From NCBI RefSeq assembly GCF_014649835.1, contig NZ_BMTU01000012.1, positions 124,001 through 188,000 of the forward strand: a stretch of 64,000 bases of DNA, written 5' to 3'. This DNA comes from Streptomyces pilosus. GTDB lineage: Bacteria; Actinomycetota; Actinomycetes; Streptomycetales; Streptomycetaceae. Both the position numbers and the translations under genes were made by a program. The notes below the pieces were generated by a model that was not told where the DNA came from, did no database searches, and saw only the letters and a program-made list of their open reading frames with translations. This document shows positions 24,280 to 33,519 of this stretch, piece by piece. Within the stretch, counting starts at the first letter, position 1; each line of letters opens with the position of its first letter.

Positions 24280-25029
24280 GTGACCTCCTTCGCTCCGGAT
24301 TCGATCGTCCTGAACCGCAAGTTGCCGCTCTGGTACCAGGTGTCGCAGTCGCTGCGCGCCTCGATCCTCGGCCGCTCGCCGCAGGACCCCCTGCGTCTGC
24401 CCACCGAGGAACAGCTGGCCGGGCACTACGGGGTGAGCGTGCTGACCATGCGGCAGGCGCTGAAGGAGCTGGAGGACGAGGGGCTGATCACCCGGCACCG
24501 CCGGCGCGGCACCTTCATCGAGCCCGGTGTCCGGCGGGGCGCCCCGGTCCGGCTGCTGGGCTCGGTGGACGCGATCGTGGCCCAGCAGTCCGGCATGACG
24601 ACCGAACTGCTGGAGCACGGTCCGGCGCCGGTGCCGGGGGAGATCGCCGAGTACTTCCCGGACCTGAGCGAGGCCGCGGCGTACCACCGGCTGCGCAGCG
24701 ACGAGAAGACGGGCGAGCCGACCAACCACGCCCGCAACTACGTCCGCCCCGAACTGGCGGCCCTCATCGACCTGGACGACCTGGTGCGGTGGCCGATGAC
24801 CAAGGTGCTGCGGGACGTCGTCGGGGCGGACATCAGCCGGATCACGGACACGGTGGAGGCGCGGCTCGCGGACCCGGAGACGGCCCGCCTGCTCCGGGTC
24901 CCGCTGCTCAGCCCGATCCTGCACTACACGGGCATCACCTATGACACCGGCGGCCGGGTCCTGGACGCGGCGGTCATCAACTACCGGGGCGACCGCTTCT
25001 CCTTCACGGTGACGCTGGACGCCACCTGA
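24280..25029 (+). CDS. GntR family regulator, HutC/UTRA type
   Basis: 249 residues from GTG 24280. The winged helix has LPLWYQVSQSLRASILG, LRLPTEEQLAGHYGVSVLTM and RQALKELEDEGLITRHRRRG. The rest is a UTRA effector domain ending with LLSPILHYTGITYDTGGRVL and INYRGDRFSFTV. UTRA domains sense small metabolites, so a tyrosine-pathway intermediate is possible. Its location 27 bp after hmgA suggests it is co-transcribed with hmgA and controls it; direct evidence is lacking. Confidence 0.9.
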   Translation: MTSFAPDSIVLNRKLPLWYQVSQSLRASILGRSPQDPLRLPTEEQLAGHYGVSVLTMRQALKELEDEGLITRHRRRGTFIEPGVRRGAPVRLLGSVDAIVAQQSGMTTELLEHGPAPVPGEIAEYFPDLSEAAAYHRLRSDEKTGEPTNHARNYVRPELAALIDLDDLVRWPMTKVLRDVVGADISRITDTVEARLADPETARLLRVPLLSPILHYTGITYDTGGRVLDAAVINYRGDRFSFTVTLDAT

Positions 25030-25094
25030 TCCCGGATCCGCCCGTGCGCCGGGCGGAGCGGGCGGGAGCCCGCCGGCCGGGCCCAGGCCGTACC

Positions 25095-26294
25095 ATGCCC
25101 TGCGTGACGCACGACGACGCTCCGCTGCTGGCGGACCTCATGCCGTGGTCCGTCGCACCGCCGCGGCTCGGCCGGGGGTGGCCGGCGGCCCCCGACGCGG
25201 CGTCCCTGAAAGCCCGTTGGGACGCCCTGCTGAAGGCCCGGGGACCGGACCGCGAGGCGCTGTTCCGGCCGACGCGCTCCCGGACCCCGTCCTCCGCGGT
25301 CGGGCAGCTGCCCGGGCGGAGCGGCGGCACGGAGCGACTGGCCCGCGCCTCGGGTCCGTGCCCCGAACCCGTGCGGGTCCTGTACGCCCCGTTCGACGAG
25401 CAGTGGCTGATCCCCGACCAGCGCCTGATCGACGCGGCCCGGCCCGAGTTGTGGCGGGTGGCGGACGAGCGGCAGGTGTTCGCCGTCGAGACGGTGCCCG
25501 CGCGGGGGCCCGCCGCGGCCGGCACCGCCGGACCGCCGCTGCTCGCCACCTCCCTGCTGCCCGTGCTCCGCGCAGGGCGCGTCCGCCCGCTGTACCGCCG
25601 TCCGGGGGCCGCCGAGCCGAACCTCGCCCCCGGTCTGACGGAACACCTCGCCGCACGGTACGGGCGGTCCCCCGCTCCCCTGGACGTCCTCGCCTGGGCG
25701 ACGGCCGTGGCGCGCCCCGCGCGCGCGGGCCTCGCGGTGCCGCTCACCGGGGATCCGGACGTCTGGGAGCGGGGGGTCGCGGTGGGCCGCCGGATGCTGT
25801 GGCTGATGCGCCGCGACGGGGAGCGGCCCAGGCTGCCGGGCGGCCGCCGCCCCTACGTGCGGGCGCCCCTGCCCTCCCGGCCGCTGACCGTGCGCTACGA
25901 CCGGGAGGAGGAGGCCCTGCACGTCGACGAGGGCCGCGTCGCCCCGGTGCCGCCGGAGGCCTGGGACTTCGAGGCGGGCGGGGTGCGGGTGATCGAGCAG
26001 TGGTTCGCGGCCCGCACGGAGGTGCCCGAAGCGGGCACGCTGGCCGCGATCCGGCCGCCCGCCTGGCCGCAGGCCTGGACCTCCGAGCTCCTGGAACTGA
26101 TCACGGTGCTCGCCCTGCTCGCGGAGGTACGGGAGGGTCAGCGGGAGCTGACGGCGGATCCGCTGCCCGCCCCGATCACGCCGGCCGCCCTGCGCACGGC
26201 CGGCGTCCTGCCGGTCCCGGACGCGGCCCGGCGCCCCGCCTCCGTCCTGGACACCCGCGAGGAGGGTCCGGAGGGCCAGCTCGCCCTGATCTGA
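25095..26294 (+). CDS. Orphan type ISP restriction-modification specificity protein
   Basis: About 399 residues resembling the C-terminal target-recognition part of type ISP single-chain restriction-modification enzymes (LlaBIII-like): FRPTRSRTPSSAVGQL, PEPVRVLYAPFDEQWLIPDQ, LIDAARPELWRVADERQVFA, then LTVRYDREEEALHVDEGRVA and VRVIEQWFAARTEV. No nuclease, helicase or methyltransferase motif is present, although the full enzymes carry all three. Streptomyces genomes often hold such stand-alone proteins annotated this way; whether they bind DNA is unknown. Start could also be the GTG at 25104. A hairpin follows the stop. Confidence 0.75.
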   Translation: MPCVTHDDAPLLADLMPWSVAPPRLGRGWPAAPDAASLKARWDALLKARGPDREALFRPTRSRTPSSAVGQLPGRSGGTERLARASGPCPEPVRVLYAPFDEQWLIPDQRLIDAARPELWRVADERQVFAVETVPARGPAAAGTAGPPLLATSLLPVLRAGRVRPLYRRPGAAEPNLAPGLTEHLAARYGRSPAPLDVLAWATAVARPARAGLAVPLTGDPDVWERGVAVGRRMLWLMRRDGERPRLPGGRRPYVRAPLPSRPLTVRYDREEEALHVDEGRVAPVPPEAWDFEAGGVRVIEQWFAARTEVPEAGTLAAIRPPAWPQAWTSELLELITVLALLAEVREGQRELTADPLPAPITPAALRTAGVLPVPDAARRPASVLDTREEGPEGQLALI

Positions 26295-26308
26295 GGACCG
26301 CACCACGC

Positions 26309-26336
26309 GGGCCGGCCAGGCCCTGACGGCCGGCCC
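26309..26336. terminator. Hairpin after the type ISP specificity gene
   Basis: A perfect 9-bp stem (GGGCCGGCC / GGCCGGCCC) with a 10-base loop, 14 bp after the stop. Confidence 0.7.
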
Positions 26337-26710
26337 GGACGGCGGCCGGCTTCAGTCGCCGGGGTCGAACCCGTCGAGAACGCGCCCGAACACCTCCTCC
26401 ACCGCCGCCGGGACGGTGCCGTTCCTGCTGGTGGGGCTCGCGGTCGGCTGGCGGGTGCGGCGTGGCCGGTGGCGCATCCCGTCGCCGGGTTCGTGCCACT
26501 CGCGGTGCGGCAGTACGCGCGGGGCGAGCGCTGAGGCGCGGGGAGGGGGGCCGGCGGGCCCCGGTAGCACTGCCGGGTGGGTGGGACCGGGGGCTCCGGC
26601 GAGGAAACGTACGAGGGAACTCCGGTGCGCGGGGTGCCCTCGTGGTGCCGCGGGGATGACGGCGGGGGCGGGGCGCCGCGCCGGGACGGTGGGCCCGTCC
26701 GGCGCGGGCG
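26337..26710. other. Intergenic region without a supported gene
   Basis: About 370 bp. A 72-codon minus-strand frame (26352-26570) ends PAAVEEVFGRVLDGFDPGD, which looks protein-like only at its tail; the rest is Pro/Arg-rich, so it may be a decayed gene end. I do not call it. Confidence 0.3.
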
Positions 26711-26986
26711 CTACCGGCTGCCGAACAGGGAGCGGCGCAGTCGACGCAGCGGGGCGAAGAGCGAGACGCGGCTCGCCCGGGCCCGCGCGCTCCTGGCGCC
26801 ACGGCCGTGCACGGGCTCACGCGCGGTCAGTTCACGCATCAGCGAGGTCGCCTCGGCGGTCTCGCGCTGCGGGACCGCCGGCCCCCCGAGAACCGAGAGA
26901 TGCCGGTCGAGACGCGAACTGCTGGCGCTGCTGCCGCAGGTGATCGCAGGGACCCTCGCCCTGCTGCGCACTGTTATCTGTTCCAT
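26711..26986 (-). CDS. Small hypothetical protein, Arg/Ser-rich
   Basis: 91 residues from ATG 26986, which has GGGGAG four bases upstream; the longer start at 26998 lacks this. The sequence begins MEQITVRSRARVPAITCGSS and ends with a basic segment (SLFAPLRRLRRSLFGSR) that could form an amphipathic membrane-binding helix. I recognise no domain, and there is no signal peptide. It lies 126 bp downstream of the anti-sigma gene, in the same direction, and may belong to that transcription unit or have its own promoter. Confidence 0.6.
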   Translation of the reverse strand: MEQITVRSRARVPAITCGSSASSSRLDRHLSVLGGPAVPQRETAEATSLMRELTAREPVHGRGARSARARASRVSLFAPLRRLRRSLFGSR

Positions 26987-27112
26987 GTCACTCCCCACCC
27001 GTACGAGTCCACCCGGCCCGGGCAGGGTAACCCTATCGCCCCGTACGAGCTCCCGTGTATCGAGGTCACAGGATTCACCTTCCCTGTAAGGGTGTTGACG
27101 AACCCACGACGA

Positions 27113-27931
27113 CTACTCTCCGAATCCGACCGTTTTCAGGGCGAGTTGAATGATGGGCTGGCCGGTGGGCTGCGGTGAGCCGCCGCCGGGTTCGACGGTC
27201 ACCGCGAGTGACGTCGCGGCGGGGTCGAGACCGGAGGCCACCAAGGGCGTGTCGCCTTCGAAAAGCCCGAGAGAAAGCGGTTGTTCCCCCGATCCCATGA
27301 GCCAGAGCTGGTGCACACGTCCGTTCGGAGGCTCGTCGTATCCGCCCAGAGTGACGACCGCGCTGCGCGTCGATGCGGAGGCGACCACTCCGATGGTGCC
27401 GCCGCCCGGATCCCGGCCACTGCTCGCGCGGGCGTCGGGGGCGGCGAGAACGTGGGCGATCTCACGTGCCCGGTCCCGTTCGGCGTCCAGCCGGTCCTGG
27501 GTACGGCCGGCCTGGACGGCGAAGAGCGAGGCGACGACGAGCGCCGCCGCGGCGGTGGCGGTCGCGAACGGCACGAACAGGGGTGACCGGCGCCGCTCCC
27601 GGACGCGCGGCGGCGGAGCGGCGCCCCAGACGTGGGGCGGCAGTTGCGGTGCCCGCGCGCGGACTCCGTCCCGGGGCGCGGGCTCCTGCGCGGTGGTCCG
27701 TACGGCCGCCAGCACCCGGTCCCGCAGTGCGGGCGGCGCGGGGGCCGCCGTGGACCAGGCGAGGCGGACGGCGTCCTCGGCGAGGTCGCGCACCTCCTCG
27801 GTGCAGCGGCCGCAGGACTTCAGGTGCTTCTCGAAGCGGACGCGCTCGGCGGGTTCGAGGGCGTCGAGGGCGTAGGGGGCGGCCAGCGAGTGCAGGTCGC
27901 CGCGGGACCCCAGTCGGCCGAACAGGCTCAT
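27113..27931 (-). CDS. Zinc-binding anti-sigma factor (RskA type)
   Basis: 272 residues. The N-terminal anti-sigma domain carries the ZAS-like HxxxCxxC motif (His36, Cys40, Cys43 in KHLKSCGRC). One transmembrane helix follows (LFVPFATATAAAALVVASLF), then an extracytoplasmic RskA C-terminal domain (VTLGGYDEPPNGRVHQLWLM, PAATSLAVTVEPGGGSPQPT). It should hold the upstream ECF sigma factor inactive at the membrane and release it on regulated proteolysis. Its ATG overlaps the sigma stop by four bases (ATGA), so expression is coupled and stoichiometric. Confidence 0.92.
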   Translation of the reverse strand: MSLFGRLGSRGDLHSLAAPYALDALEPAERVRFEKHLKSCGRCTEEVRDLAEDAVRLAWSTAAPAPPALRDRVLAAVRTTAQEPAPRDGVRARAPQLPPHVWGAAPPPRVRERRRSPLFVPFATATAAAALVVASLFAVQAGRTQDRLDAERDRAREIAHVLAAPDARASSGRDPGGGTIGVVASASTRSAVVTLGGYDEPPNGRVHQLWLMGSGEQPLSLGLFEGDTPLVASGLDPAATSLAVTVEPGGGSPQPTGQPIIQLALKTVGFGE

Positions 27932-28470
27932 GCCGCGCCTCCCAGGCACTCGCGCAGGCGGGTGAGACCGTCCCGCATCCGGGTCTTGACCGTGCCCAGC
28001 GGCAGCGACAGCCGCTCGGCCACCTCCCGGTAGGTGTAGCCGTCGTAGTAGGCGAGGGTGACCGACTGCCGCTGGAGGGCGGTGAGACGGTCCAGGCAGC
28101 GGCGTACCCACTCGCGTTCGAGGCCGGCCTCGACCTCCTCGGCGACCTGGTCGAAGGCGGGGCCGTGACCGCGCCGGGCCTCGCGCTGCTCGCGTTCACC
28201 GGCCGCGCGGGCGCTGCGCACCCGGTCGACGGCACGGCGGTGGGCGAGGGTGAGCACCCAGGACAGCGCGCTGCCCCGGCCCGGGTCGAACCGCGCGGCG
28301 GAGCGCCAGAGTTCCAGCAGCACCTCCTGAGCCACCTCCTCGGACTGGGCGGGGTCGCGCACCACGCGCCGCACCAGCCCGTACACGGGGCCGGAGACCA
28401 GCCCGTACAGGTCCTCGAACGCCTTCTGGTCACCCCCGGCCACCAGCACCAGCAGCTCGTCCGCCTCCAA
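27928..28470 (-). CDS. ECF RNA polymerase sigma factor (SigK-like)
   Basis: About 180 residues. Region 2 is FEDLYGLVSGPVYGLVRRVV through SALSWVLTLAHRRAVDRVRS; region 4 is LDRLTALQRQSVTLAYYDGY, TYREVAERLSLPLGTVKTRM. The family resembles SigK/ECF19, which pairs with RskA. I chose TTG 28470 (LEADELLVLVAGGDQ) because GGGAGAGGGGGA lies about eight bases upstream; GTG 28512 and GTG 28560 give longer forms with poor ribosome sites. It is co-transcribed with its anti-sigma and divergent from the DUF4331 gene, whose promoter is a natural target. Confidence 0.9.
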   Translation of the reverse strand: MEADELLVLVAGGDQKAFEDLYGLVSGPVYGLVRRVVRDPAQSEEVAQEVLLELWRSAARFDPGRGSALSWVLTLAHRRAVDRVRSARAAGEREQREARRGHGPAFDQVAEEVEAGLEREWVRRCLDRLTALQRQSVTLAYYDGYTYREVAERLSLPLGTVKTRMRDGLTRLRECLGGAA

Positions 28471-28713
28471 CGCGCGTCCCCCTCTCCCGGCCCGCCGGGC
28501 CGCCCGGTTCACTCGGAGCACGCGCGGCGAGCGTGCCCCCGGACGGGAAGTACGGATCACCGGGCCGAAAACGCGGGTCGGCAGCGAGAAATGCTACGGA
28601 CGCCCCGGAGCGGCGGAAGGGGGCCGGAGAGAATTCGTGAAGTCCACCAATCCGGCCCGGCGGACGCTCCGAATGCCAGTGCGTCAGGCAAGTTGGCACT
28701 GAGGACGGACGGC

Positions 28714-30246
28714 ATGACACCTAACTCCAGGACCGGTGCGGGGCGCAGGAGTCTCGCGACCCTGATCTGCGGTGCGCTGGCCGCCGGGGGCCTCGCGGCC
28801 GCCGGCGTGACCGCGCTGGAACCCGAGGCGGCCTCCGCCTCCTCGCACCGGGAGGCCCCGCTGATCTCGGGCACCCCGCAGTACGACAACACGGACCTGT
28901 ACGCGTTCGTCAGCCCCGACAAGCCGGACACGACGACCATCATCGCGAACTGGATCCCCTTCGAGGAGCCGGCCGGCGGACCGAACTTCTTCACGTTCGC
29001 CGAGGACGCCCAGTACGACATCCACGTCGACAACGACGGGGACGCGCAGGGCGAGCTGCTCTTCCGCTACACCTTCAGGACCCATGTGAAGAACGACCGG
29101 ACGTTCCTCTACAACACGGGCCCGGTCACCGCCCTGGACGACCCGGACCTCAACATCACGCAGACCTACGACATCGAGCTGCTGAAGCTGAAAAACCAGA
29201 AGGCGGTGTCGCGCACGAAGATCGCCGACGACGTGCCGGTCGCCCCGTCGAACGTCGGCAAGGCCTCCATGCCGGACTACGACACGCTGCGGGGACAGGC
29301 GGTGCACGAACTGGCGGGCGGCGCGACGACGTTCGCCGGACAGGCCGACGACCCGTTCTTCCTCGACCTGCGGGTCTTCGACCTGCTCTACGGCGGGAAC
29401 CTCACCGAGGTCGGCAACGACACCCTGAAGGGCTACAACGTCAACTCGCTCGCCCTCCAGGTCCCCACCGAGATGATCACCGAGTCGGCGGAGCAGCCGG
29501 TGGTCGGCATCTGGTCGACGACGCAGCGCAAGAACGCCGAGGGGCACTTCGTGCAGGTGTCCCGGCTGGGCAACCCGCTGGTGAACGAGGTCGTCAACCC
29601 GCTGAAGGACAAGGACACCTTCAACGCGTCCGGGCCGTGGGACGACGCGCAGTTCCTGAAGAACGTCACCGAGCCGGAGCTGCCGAAGCTCATCGAGGCG
29701 ATCTACAAGATCCCCGCGCCGGACGAGCCCCGCAACGACCTGGTGGACGTGTTCCTGAAGGGCGTGGAAGGGCTCAACCAGCCCCCGCACGTGACGCCGT
29801 CGGAGATGCTGCGCCTCAACACCTCGGTCGAACCGGCGGCCGAGCCGAAGCGGCTGGGCGTCCTGGACGGGGACAAGGCCGGCTTCCCCAACGGGCGCCG
29901 GCTGACGGACGACGTGATCGACGCGGCGCTCCAGGTCGTCGAGGGCGAACTGGTCGGCGCGGAGAACGACCTGGGAGACGCGGTCGACGCCAACGACAAG
30001 AAGTTCGGTGCCGCCTTCCCCTATCTGGCGAACCCGACGGAGGGGTCGCGCGGACCGCTCGCGAAGGGCGTGGACGGCGGGAACGACGTGCGCAACCAGC
30101 TCGGTGACGCGCTGCGCCCGGCGGGCGCGGAGGGCGGGGACGACACCACCCTGATCGCCGCGTCCGCGGGTGCGGGCGCCGGCGGGCTGCTGCTGATCGG
30201 CACGGCGCTGATGTGGTGGCGCCGGATGCGGAGCCGGGCGTACTGA
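28714..30246 (+). CDS. DUF4331 exported protein, C-terminally membrane-anchored
   Basis: 510 residues. It has an N-terminal signal region (SLATLICGALAAGGLAAAGV, cleavage near ASASSHRE) and a C-terminal hydrophobic helix with a basic tail (AGAGGLLLIGTALMWWRRMR), so the domain should face outwards. The DUF4331 body starts with SSHREAPLISGTPQYDNTDL, YAFVSPDKPDTTTIIANWIP and includes FRYTFRTHVKN and the acidic stretch IHVDNDGDAQGELL. Family function is not established. The gene is divergent from an ECF sigma/anti-sigma pair and is followed by TPR and NicO-type genes. Confidence 0.9.
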   Translation: MTPNSRTGAGRRSLATLICGALAAGGLAAAGVTALEPEAASASSHREAPLISGTPQYDNTDLYAFVSPDKPDTTTIIANWIPFEEPAGGPNFFTFAEDAQYDIHVDNDGDAQGELLFRYTFRTHVKNDRTFLYNTGPVTALDDPDLNITQTYDIELLKLKNQKAVSRTKIADDVPVAPSNVGKASMPDYDTLRGQAVHELAGGATTFAGQADDPFFLDLRVFDLLYGGNLTEVGNDTLKGYNVNSLALQVPTEMITESAEQPVVGIWSTTQRKNAEGHFVQVSRLGNPLVNEVVNPLKDKDTFNASGPWDDAQFLKNVTEPELPKLIEAIYKIPAPDEPRNDLVDVFLKGVEGLNQPPHVTPSEMLRLNTSVEPAAEPKRLGVLDGDKAGFPNGRRLTDDVIDAALQVVEGELVGAENDLGDAVDANDKKFGAAFPYLANPTEGSRGPLAKGVDGGNDVRNQLGDALRPAGAEGGDDTTLIAASAGAGAGGLLLIGTALMWWRRMRSRAY

Positions 30247-30346
30247 CCCCGGCGGCCGGTACTCCGGCCCGTCCCCCACAGCAGGCGCGGCCCGTCCCAT
30301 CCGCCCCCACGGCACGGGCCGCGCCGCCGACCACCGAGGAGAGGCC

Positions 30347-31882
30347 ATGGCCGCGCGCACGAACGACAGCGAACAGGTGACACCCCGACCCGAAGGACCG
30401 GCGCACGCCCCGCGCCCGCCCGCCACCGGCGGCCGGCCGGCGCGCACCCCCGCCGCCGACGCGGAGGAAGCGGCGGGCCGGTCACCGGGAGGGCCTCCCG
30501 GCGGCGGGGCCGGGCGCGGCGCGGTGGTGCGGCGGTTCGCCGCGGCCGCGCGGCACGGGCGGGGACCGCACATCGCCTCCTGCGCCGTCCTGCTGGCGGT
30601 CGCGCTGACCGCCGGGAGCATCGCGGCCGGGGGCGGCCGGGACGGCGGGCGGGACGCCGCGCCGGCGGGCGGGGCGTTCGCGGCCGGCGCGCTGACCGGG
30701 GGCGATCTCGGGGCGGGGATACGGTCGTTGCAGGAGCACCTGCGGATCCAGCCCCGTGACCACGGCGGATGGGCCACCCTGGGGACCGCGTACGTGGAGC
30801 AGGCGCGGACGGATGGGGACCCATCGCGCTATCCGCAGGCCGAGCGCGCGCTCGCCCGCTCCCTCGCCCTCGAACCGGACAACGAGCCGGCGCTCGCCGG
30901 GCGGGCCGCCCTCGCCGCCGCCCGGCACGACTTCACCGGCGCCCTGGAGCACGCCGACCGGGCCCTGGAGCAGAACCCGTACAGCGAGCGCGCCCTGTGC
31001 ACCCGCGTCGACGCCCTGGTCGAACTCGGCCGGTACGAGGAGGCCGCGCGGGCCGCCGTCACCGCCGACCGCAGGCGGCCCGGGGTGCCCGTGTTCACGC
31101 GGTACGCCTACGTGCGGGAGTTGCGCGGCGACGTGCGCTTGGCGCGGGAGGTCCTGGGGCGGGCCCTGGAGAGCGCCTCCTCGCCCGCCGACGTGGCGTA
31201 CGTCGCCACCGCCCTGGGGCAGCTCGCCTGGAACCAGGGCGAGTACGGGACGGCCCTCACGCACTACGCGCGTGCGCTCGCCGCCGACGAGGACCATCTC
31301 CCCGCGCTCGAGGGCCGGGCGCGCGCGCAGGCCGCAAGCGGTGACCGCGCGGGTGCCGTGAGGACGCTGGAGCAGGTGGTGGCCCGCTCACCGCTGCCCG
31401 GCCCGCTGGTCGCCCTCGGCGAGTTGTACGAGGCGCGCGGCGGCGAGGGGGACCGTGCGAAGGCACGCGACCAGTACGCCCTCGTCGACGCCTGGACCTC
31501 CCTGGCCCGCGTCGGCGGGGTCGACGTCGACCTGGACACCGCGCTCGCCGCCGCCGACCACGGCGACGCGGGCGAGGCGCTGCGCGCGGCCCGCGCGGAG
31601 TGGGACGGGCGGCGCAGCGTGCACACCGCGGACGCCCTCGCCTGGGCGCTGTACGTCAACGGCCGTCACCAGGAGGCCCTTCCCCTGGCCCGCCGCGCCA
31701 CGGCCACGGGCTACCGCAACGCCGTCTTCCTCTACCACCGGGGCATGATCGAGAAGGCCGCCGGGCAGGACCGCGCCGCCCGTGACTCCCTGACCGCCGC
31801 GCTGGAGCTGAATCCCGGCTTCTCACCGGTGGGCGCCGCCGCGGCCCGTGCCGCGCTCGAGGAACTGGAGGCGGCGCGTTGA
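30347..31882 (+). CDS. Tetratricopeptide repeat membrane protein
   Basis: 511 residues. The first 60 residues are Pro/Ala/Gly-rich and cytoplasmic; one transmembrane helix follows (HIASCAVLLAVALTAGSIAA). From about residue 125 there is a run of TPR motifs (WATLGTAYVEQARTDGDPSR, ALEHADRALEQNPYSERALC, YGTALTHYARALAADEDHLP, DALAWALYVNGRHQEALPLA, RDSLTAALELNPGFSPVGAA). It probably scaffolds a protein complex on the outer face. GGAGAGG precedes ATG 30347. Its stop overlaps the TTG start of the NicO gene, so the two are translationally coupled. Confidence 0.9.
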   Translation: MAARTNDSEQVTPRPEGPAHAPRPPATGGRPARTPAADAEEAAGRSPGGPPGGGAGRGAVVRRFAAAARHGRGPHIASCAVLLAVALTAGSIAAGGGRDGGRDAAPAGGAFAAGALTGGDLGAGIRSLQEHLRIQPRDHGGWATLGTAYVEQARTDGDPSRYPQAERALARSLALEPDNEPALAGRAALAAARHDFTGALEHADRALEQNPYSERALCTRVDALVELGRYEEAARAAVTADRRRPGVPVFTRYAYVRELRGDVRLAREVLGRALESASSPADVAYVATALGQLAWNQGEYGTALTHYARALAADEDHLPALEGRARAQAASGDRAGAVRTLEQVVARSPLPGPLVALGELYEARGGEGDRAKARDQYALVDAWTSLARVGGVDVDLDTALAAADHGDAGEALRAARAEWDGRRSVHTADALAWALYVNGRHQEALPLARRATATGYRNAVFLYHRGMIEKAAGQDRAARDSLTAALELNPGFSPVGAAAARAALEELEAAR

Positions 31883-33480
31883 ACCTCCTCCGTTCCGTGG
31901 CCCGCGGTGCCGCCGTCCTCACCGCCGCCTGCACGCTCGCGCTGGTCCCGGCCGGGTCGGCGGAGGCGCACCCGCTCGGCAACTTCACCGTGAACCGCTA
32001 CGACGGGCTGGTGGCCGCGCCCGGTGAACTGCGCGTCCACCACGTCGAGGACCTCGCCGAGATCCCGGCGACACAGGCGGGTCCCGACATCGAACGGCTG
32101 GGCCGCGGCGCCTGGGCCCGACAGCGCTGTGCCGCCGCCGCGCGGGACAGCGAGGTGCGGGTCGACGGCCGCGCCGTCGCGCTGACCGTGCGCGACGCCC
32201 GCGCGCGGGTGCGGCCCGGCCAGGCGGGGCTCGACACGCTGCGCGTGGAGTGCGGGCTGACCGCACCGCTGCCGGAGGGCGGGCCGGTGGACATCCGCTT
32301 CCGGGGGGCGGGCGCGCGGTCCGGGCCGGGCTGGCGGGAGATCACCGCCCGGGGCGACCGTACGACGCTCACCGCCTCGGACGTCCCCACGGAATCGCTC
32401 TCCCGCGAACTGACGCGATATCCGGAGAAGCTGCTCTCCTCCCCCGCCGACACGAGGACGGCGGAGCTGCGCATCCGCCCCGGCGGGCCCGCCCTGGCGG
32501 AGGAGGAGGCGGACGCACCGGCGTCCTCGGTGCTGCCGCGCGGCGCCGACCGCTGGACCCGCGCGCTCGACGACCTGGTCGCCCGGCAGGACCTGTCCGC
32601 GGGCCTCGCCGCGTCCGCCCTGCTGATCGCCGTGTTCCTCGGGGCGATGCACGCGCTCGCCCCGGGCCACGGCAAGACCCTGATGGCGGCGACGGCGGCG
32701 GCACGCGGGGGCAGGGCCCGGCTCCGGGACGTGCTGCCGATGGCCGCCTCGGTCACCGTCACCCACACCCTCGGCGTGGTCGCCCTGGGGCTGCTGGTCA
32801 CCGCCGGTTCGGCCGCCGCGCCCTCGGTGATCGCCTGGCTGGGCCTCGCGAGCGGCGTCCTGGTCACCCTGGCCGGCGCGAGCCTCGTACGCCGTGCCCT
32901 GCGCCACCGCGAACGGGCGCCCCGTCCCGCGCCCGCTTCCCCGCACGACGACGCGCACCCCCACGCCCCTCCGCACGCGCACGACCACGCGCACCCCCAC
33001 ACCCCTCCGCACGGGCACGACCACGCGCACCCCCACGCCCACCCGCGCTCGGACTCGCACCCGCACCCGCACGACCACCCGCACGGTCACGTCGAGCACA
33101 CCCACGGCGGTCACACCCACACCCACCCCACGGCGCCCACCCTGCGCGGCACGATCCTGCTCGGTTTCGCCGGCGGGCTGGTGCCCAGTCCGTCCGCCGT
33201 CGTGGTGCTGGTCGGCGCCGCCGCCCTCGGACAGGCCTGGTTCGGGCTGCTGCTCGTCGTCGCGTACGGCGCCGGACTCGCCCTCACCCTCACCGCCGCC
33301 GGGTACGCGGTCGTCAGGGCCGGCAGCGGCATGACCCGGCTGCTGGACCGGCGCCCCCGCTGGACGGCGGCACCCTGGGCCGCACTGGTGCGCCGGAGCG
33401 CGCCCCTCGGGTCGGCGTTCGTCGTCGTGGCCCTGGGAGCCGGATTGGTGTTCAGGGGGGCGGCATCCGCACTCGGCTGA
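31879..33480 (+). CDS. NicO-family nickel/cobalt transporter with His-rich loop
   Basis: 533 residues from TTG 31879; GGAGG lies seven bases upstream and the TTGA overlaps the previous stop. A signal peptide ends AEA, giving a mature N-terminus HPLGNFTVNRYDG. A 220-residue outer domain precedes the membrane domain, which has the NicO motif HALAPGHGKTLMA and VTHTLGVVALGLLV. Between helices is a loop (about residues 355-418) of almost pure His/Asp/Pro repeats, typical of divalent metal sensing or chelation. RcnA-type relatives export Ni/Co; direction of transport here is not provable from sequence. Confidence 0.9.
   Translation: MNLLRSVARGAAVLTAACTLALVPAGSAEAHPLGNFTVNRYDGLVAAPGELRVHHVEDLAEIPATQAGPDIERLGRGAWARQRCAAAARDSEVRVDGRAVALTVRDARARVRPGQAGLDTLRVECGLTAPLPEGGPVDIRFRGAGARSGPGWREITARGDRTTLTASDVPTESLSRELTRYPEKLLSSPADTRTAELRIRPGGPALAEEEADAPASSVLPRGADRWTRALDDLVARQDLSAGLAASALLIAVFLGAMHALAPGHGKTLMAATAAARGGRARLRDVLPMAASVTVTHTLGVVALGLLVTAGSAAAPSVIAWLGLASGVLVTLAGASLVRRALRHRERAPRPAPASPHDDAHPHAPPHAHDHAHPHTPPHGHDHAHPHAHPRSDSHPHPHDHPHGHVEHTHGGHTHTHPTAPTLRGTILLGFAGGLVPSPSAVVVLVGAAALGQAWFGLLLVVAYGAGLALTLTAAGYAVVRAGSGMTRLLDRRPRWTAAPWAALVRRSAPLGSAFVVVALGAGLVFRGAASALG
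32953..33024 (+). repeat. 36-bp tandem repeat in the His-rich loop of the NicO gene
   Basis: Two units, 32953-32988 and 32989-33024, with a partial third copy after. Each codes AHPH(A/T)PPH(A/G)HDH. Copy number change would alter the number of metal-binding histidines. Confidence 0.8.
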
Positions 33481-33519
33481 GCTACTTTCATGAGGAAAGG
33501 GTGACTTCGCCCGGATGCG

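Noticed and set aside
23130..24944. 604-codon plus-strand frame overlapping hmgA
   Set aside because: Arg/Pro-rich +1 shadow of hmgA and the GntR gene.
26352..26570. 72-codon minus-strand frame
   Set aside because: No ribosome site and mostly Pro/Arg-rich; only its last 20 residues look protein-like.
28684..30777. 697-codon minus-strand frame opposite DUF4331
   Set aside because: Shadow frame; the plus-strand DUF4331 gene has a signal peptide, family motifs and ribosome site.
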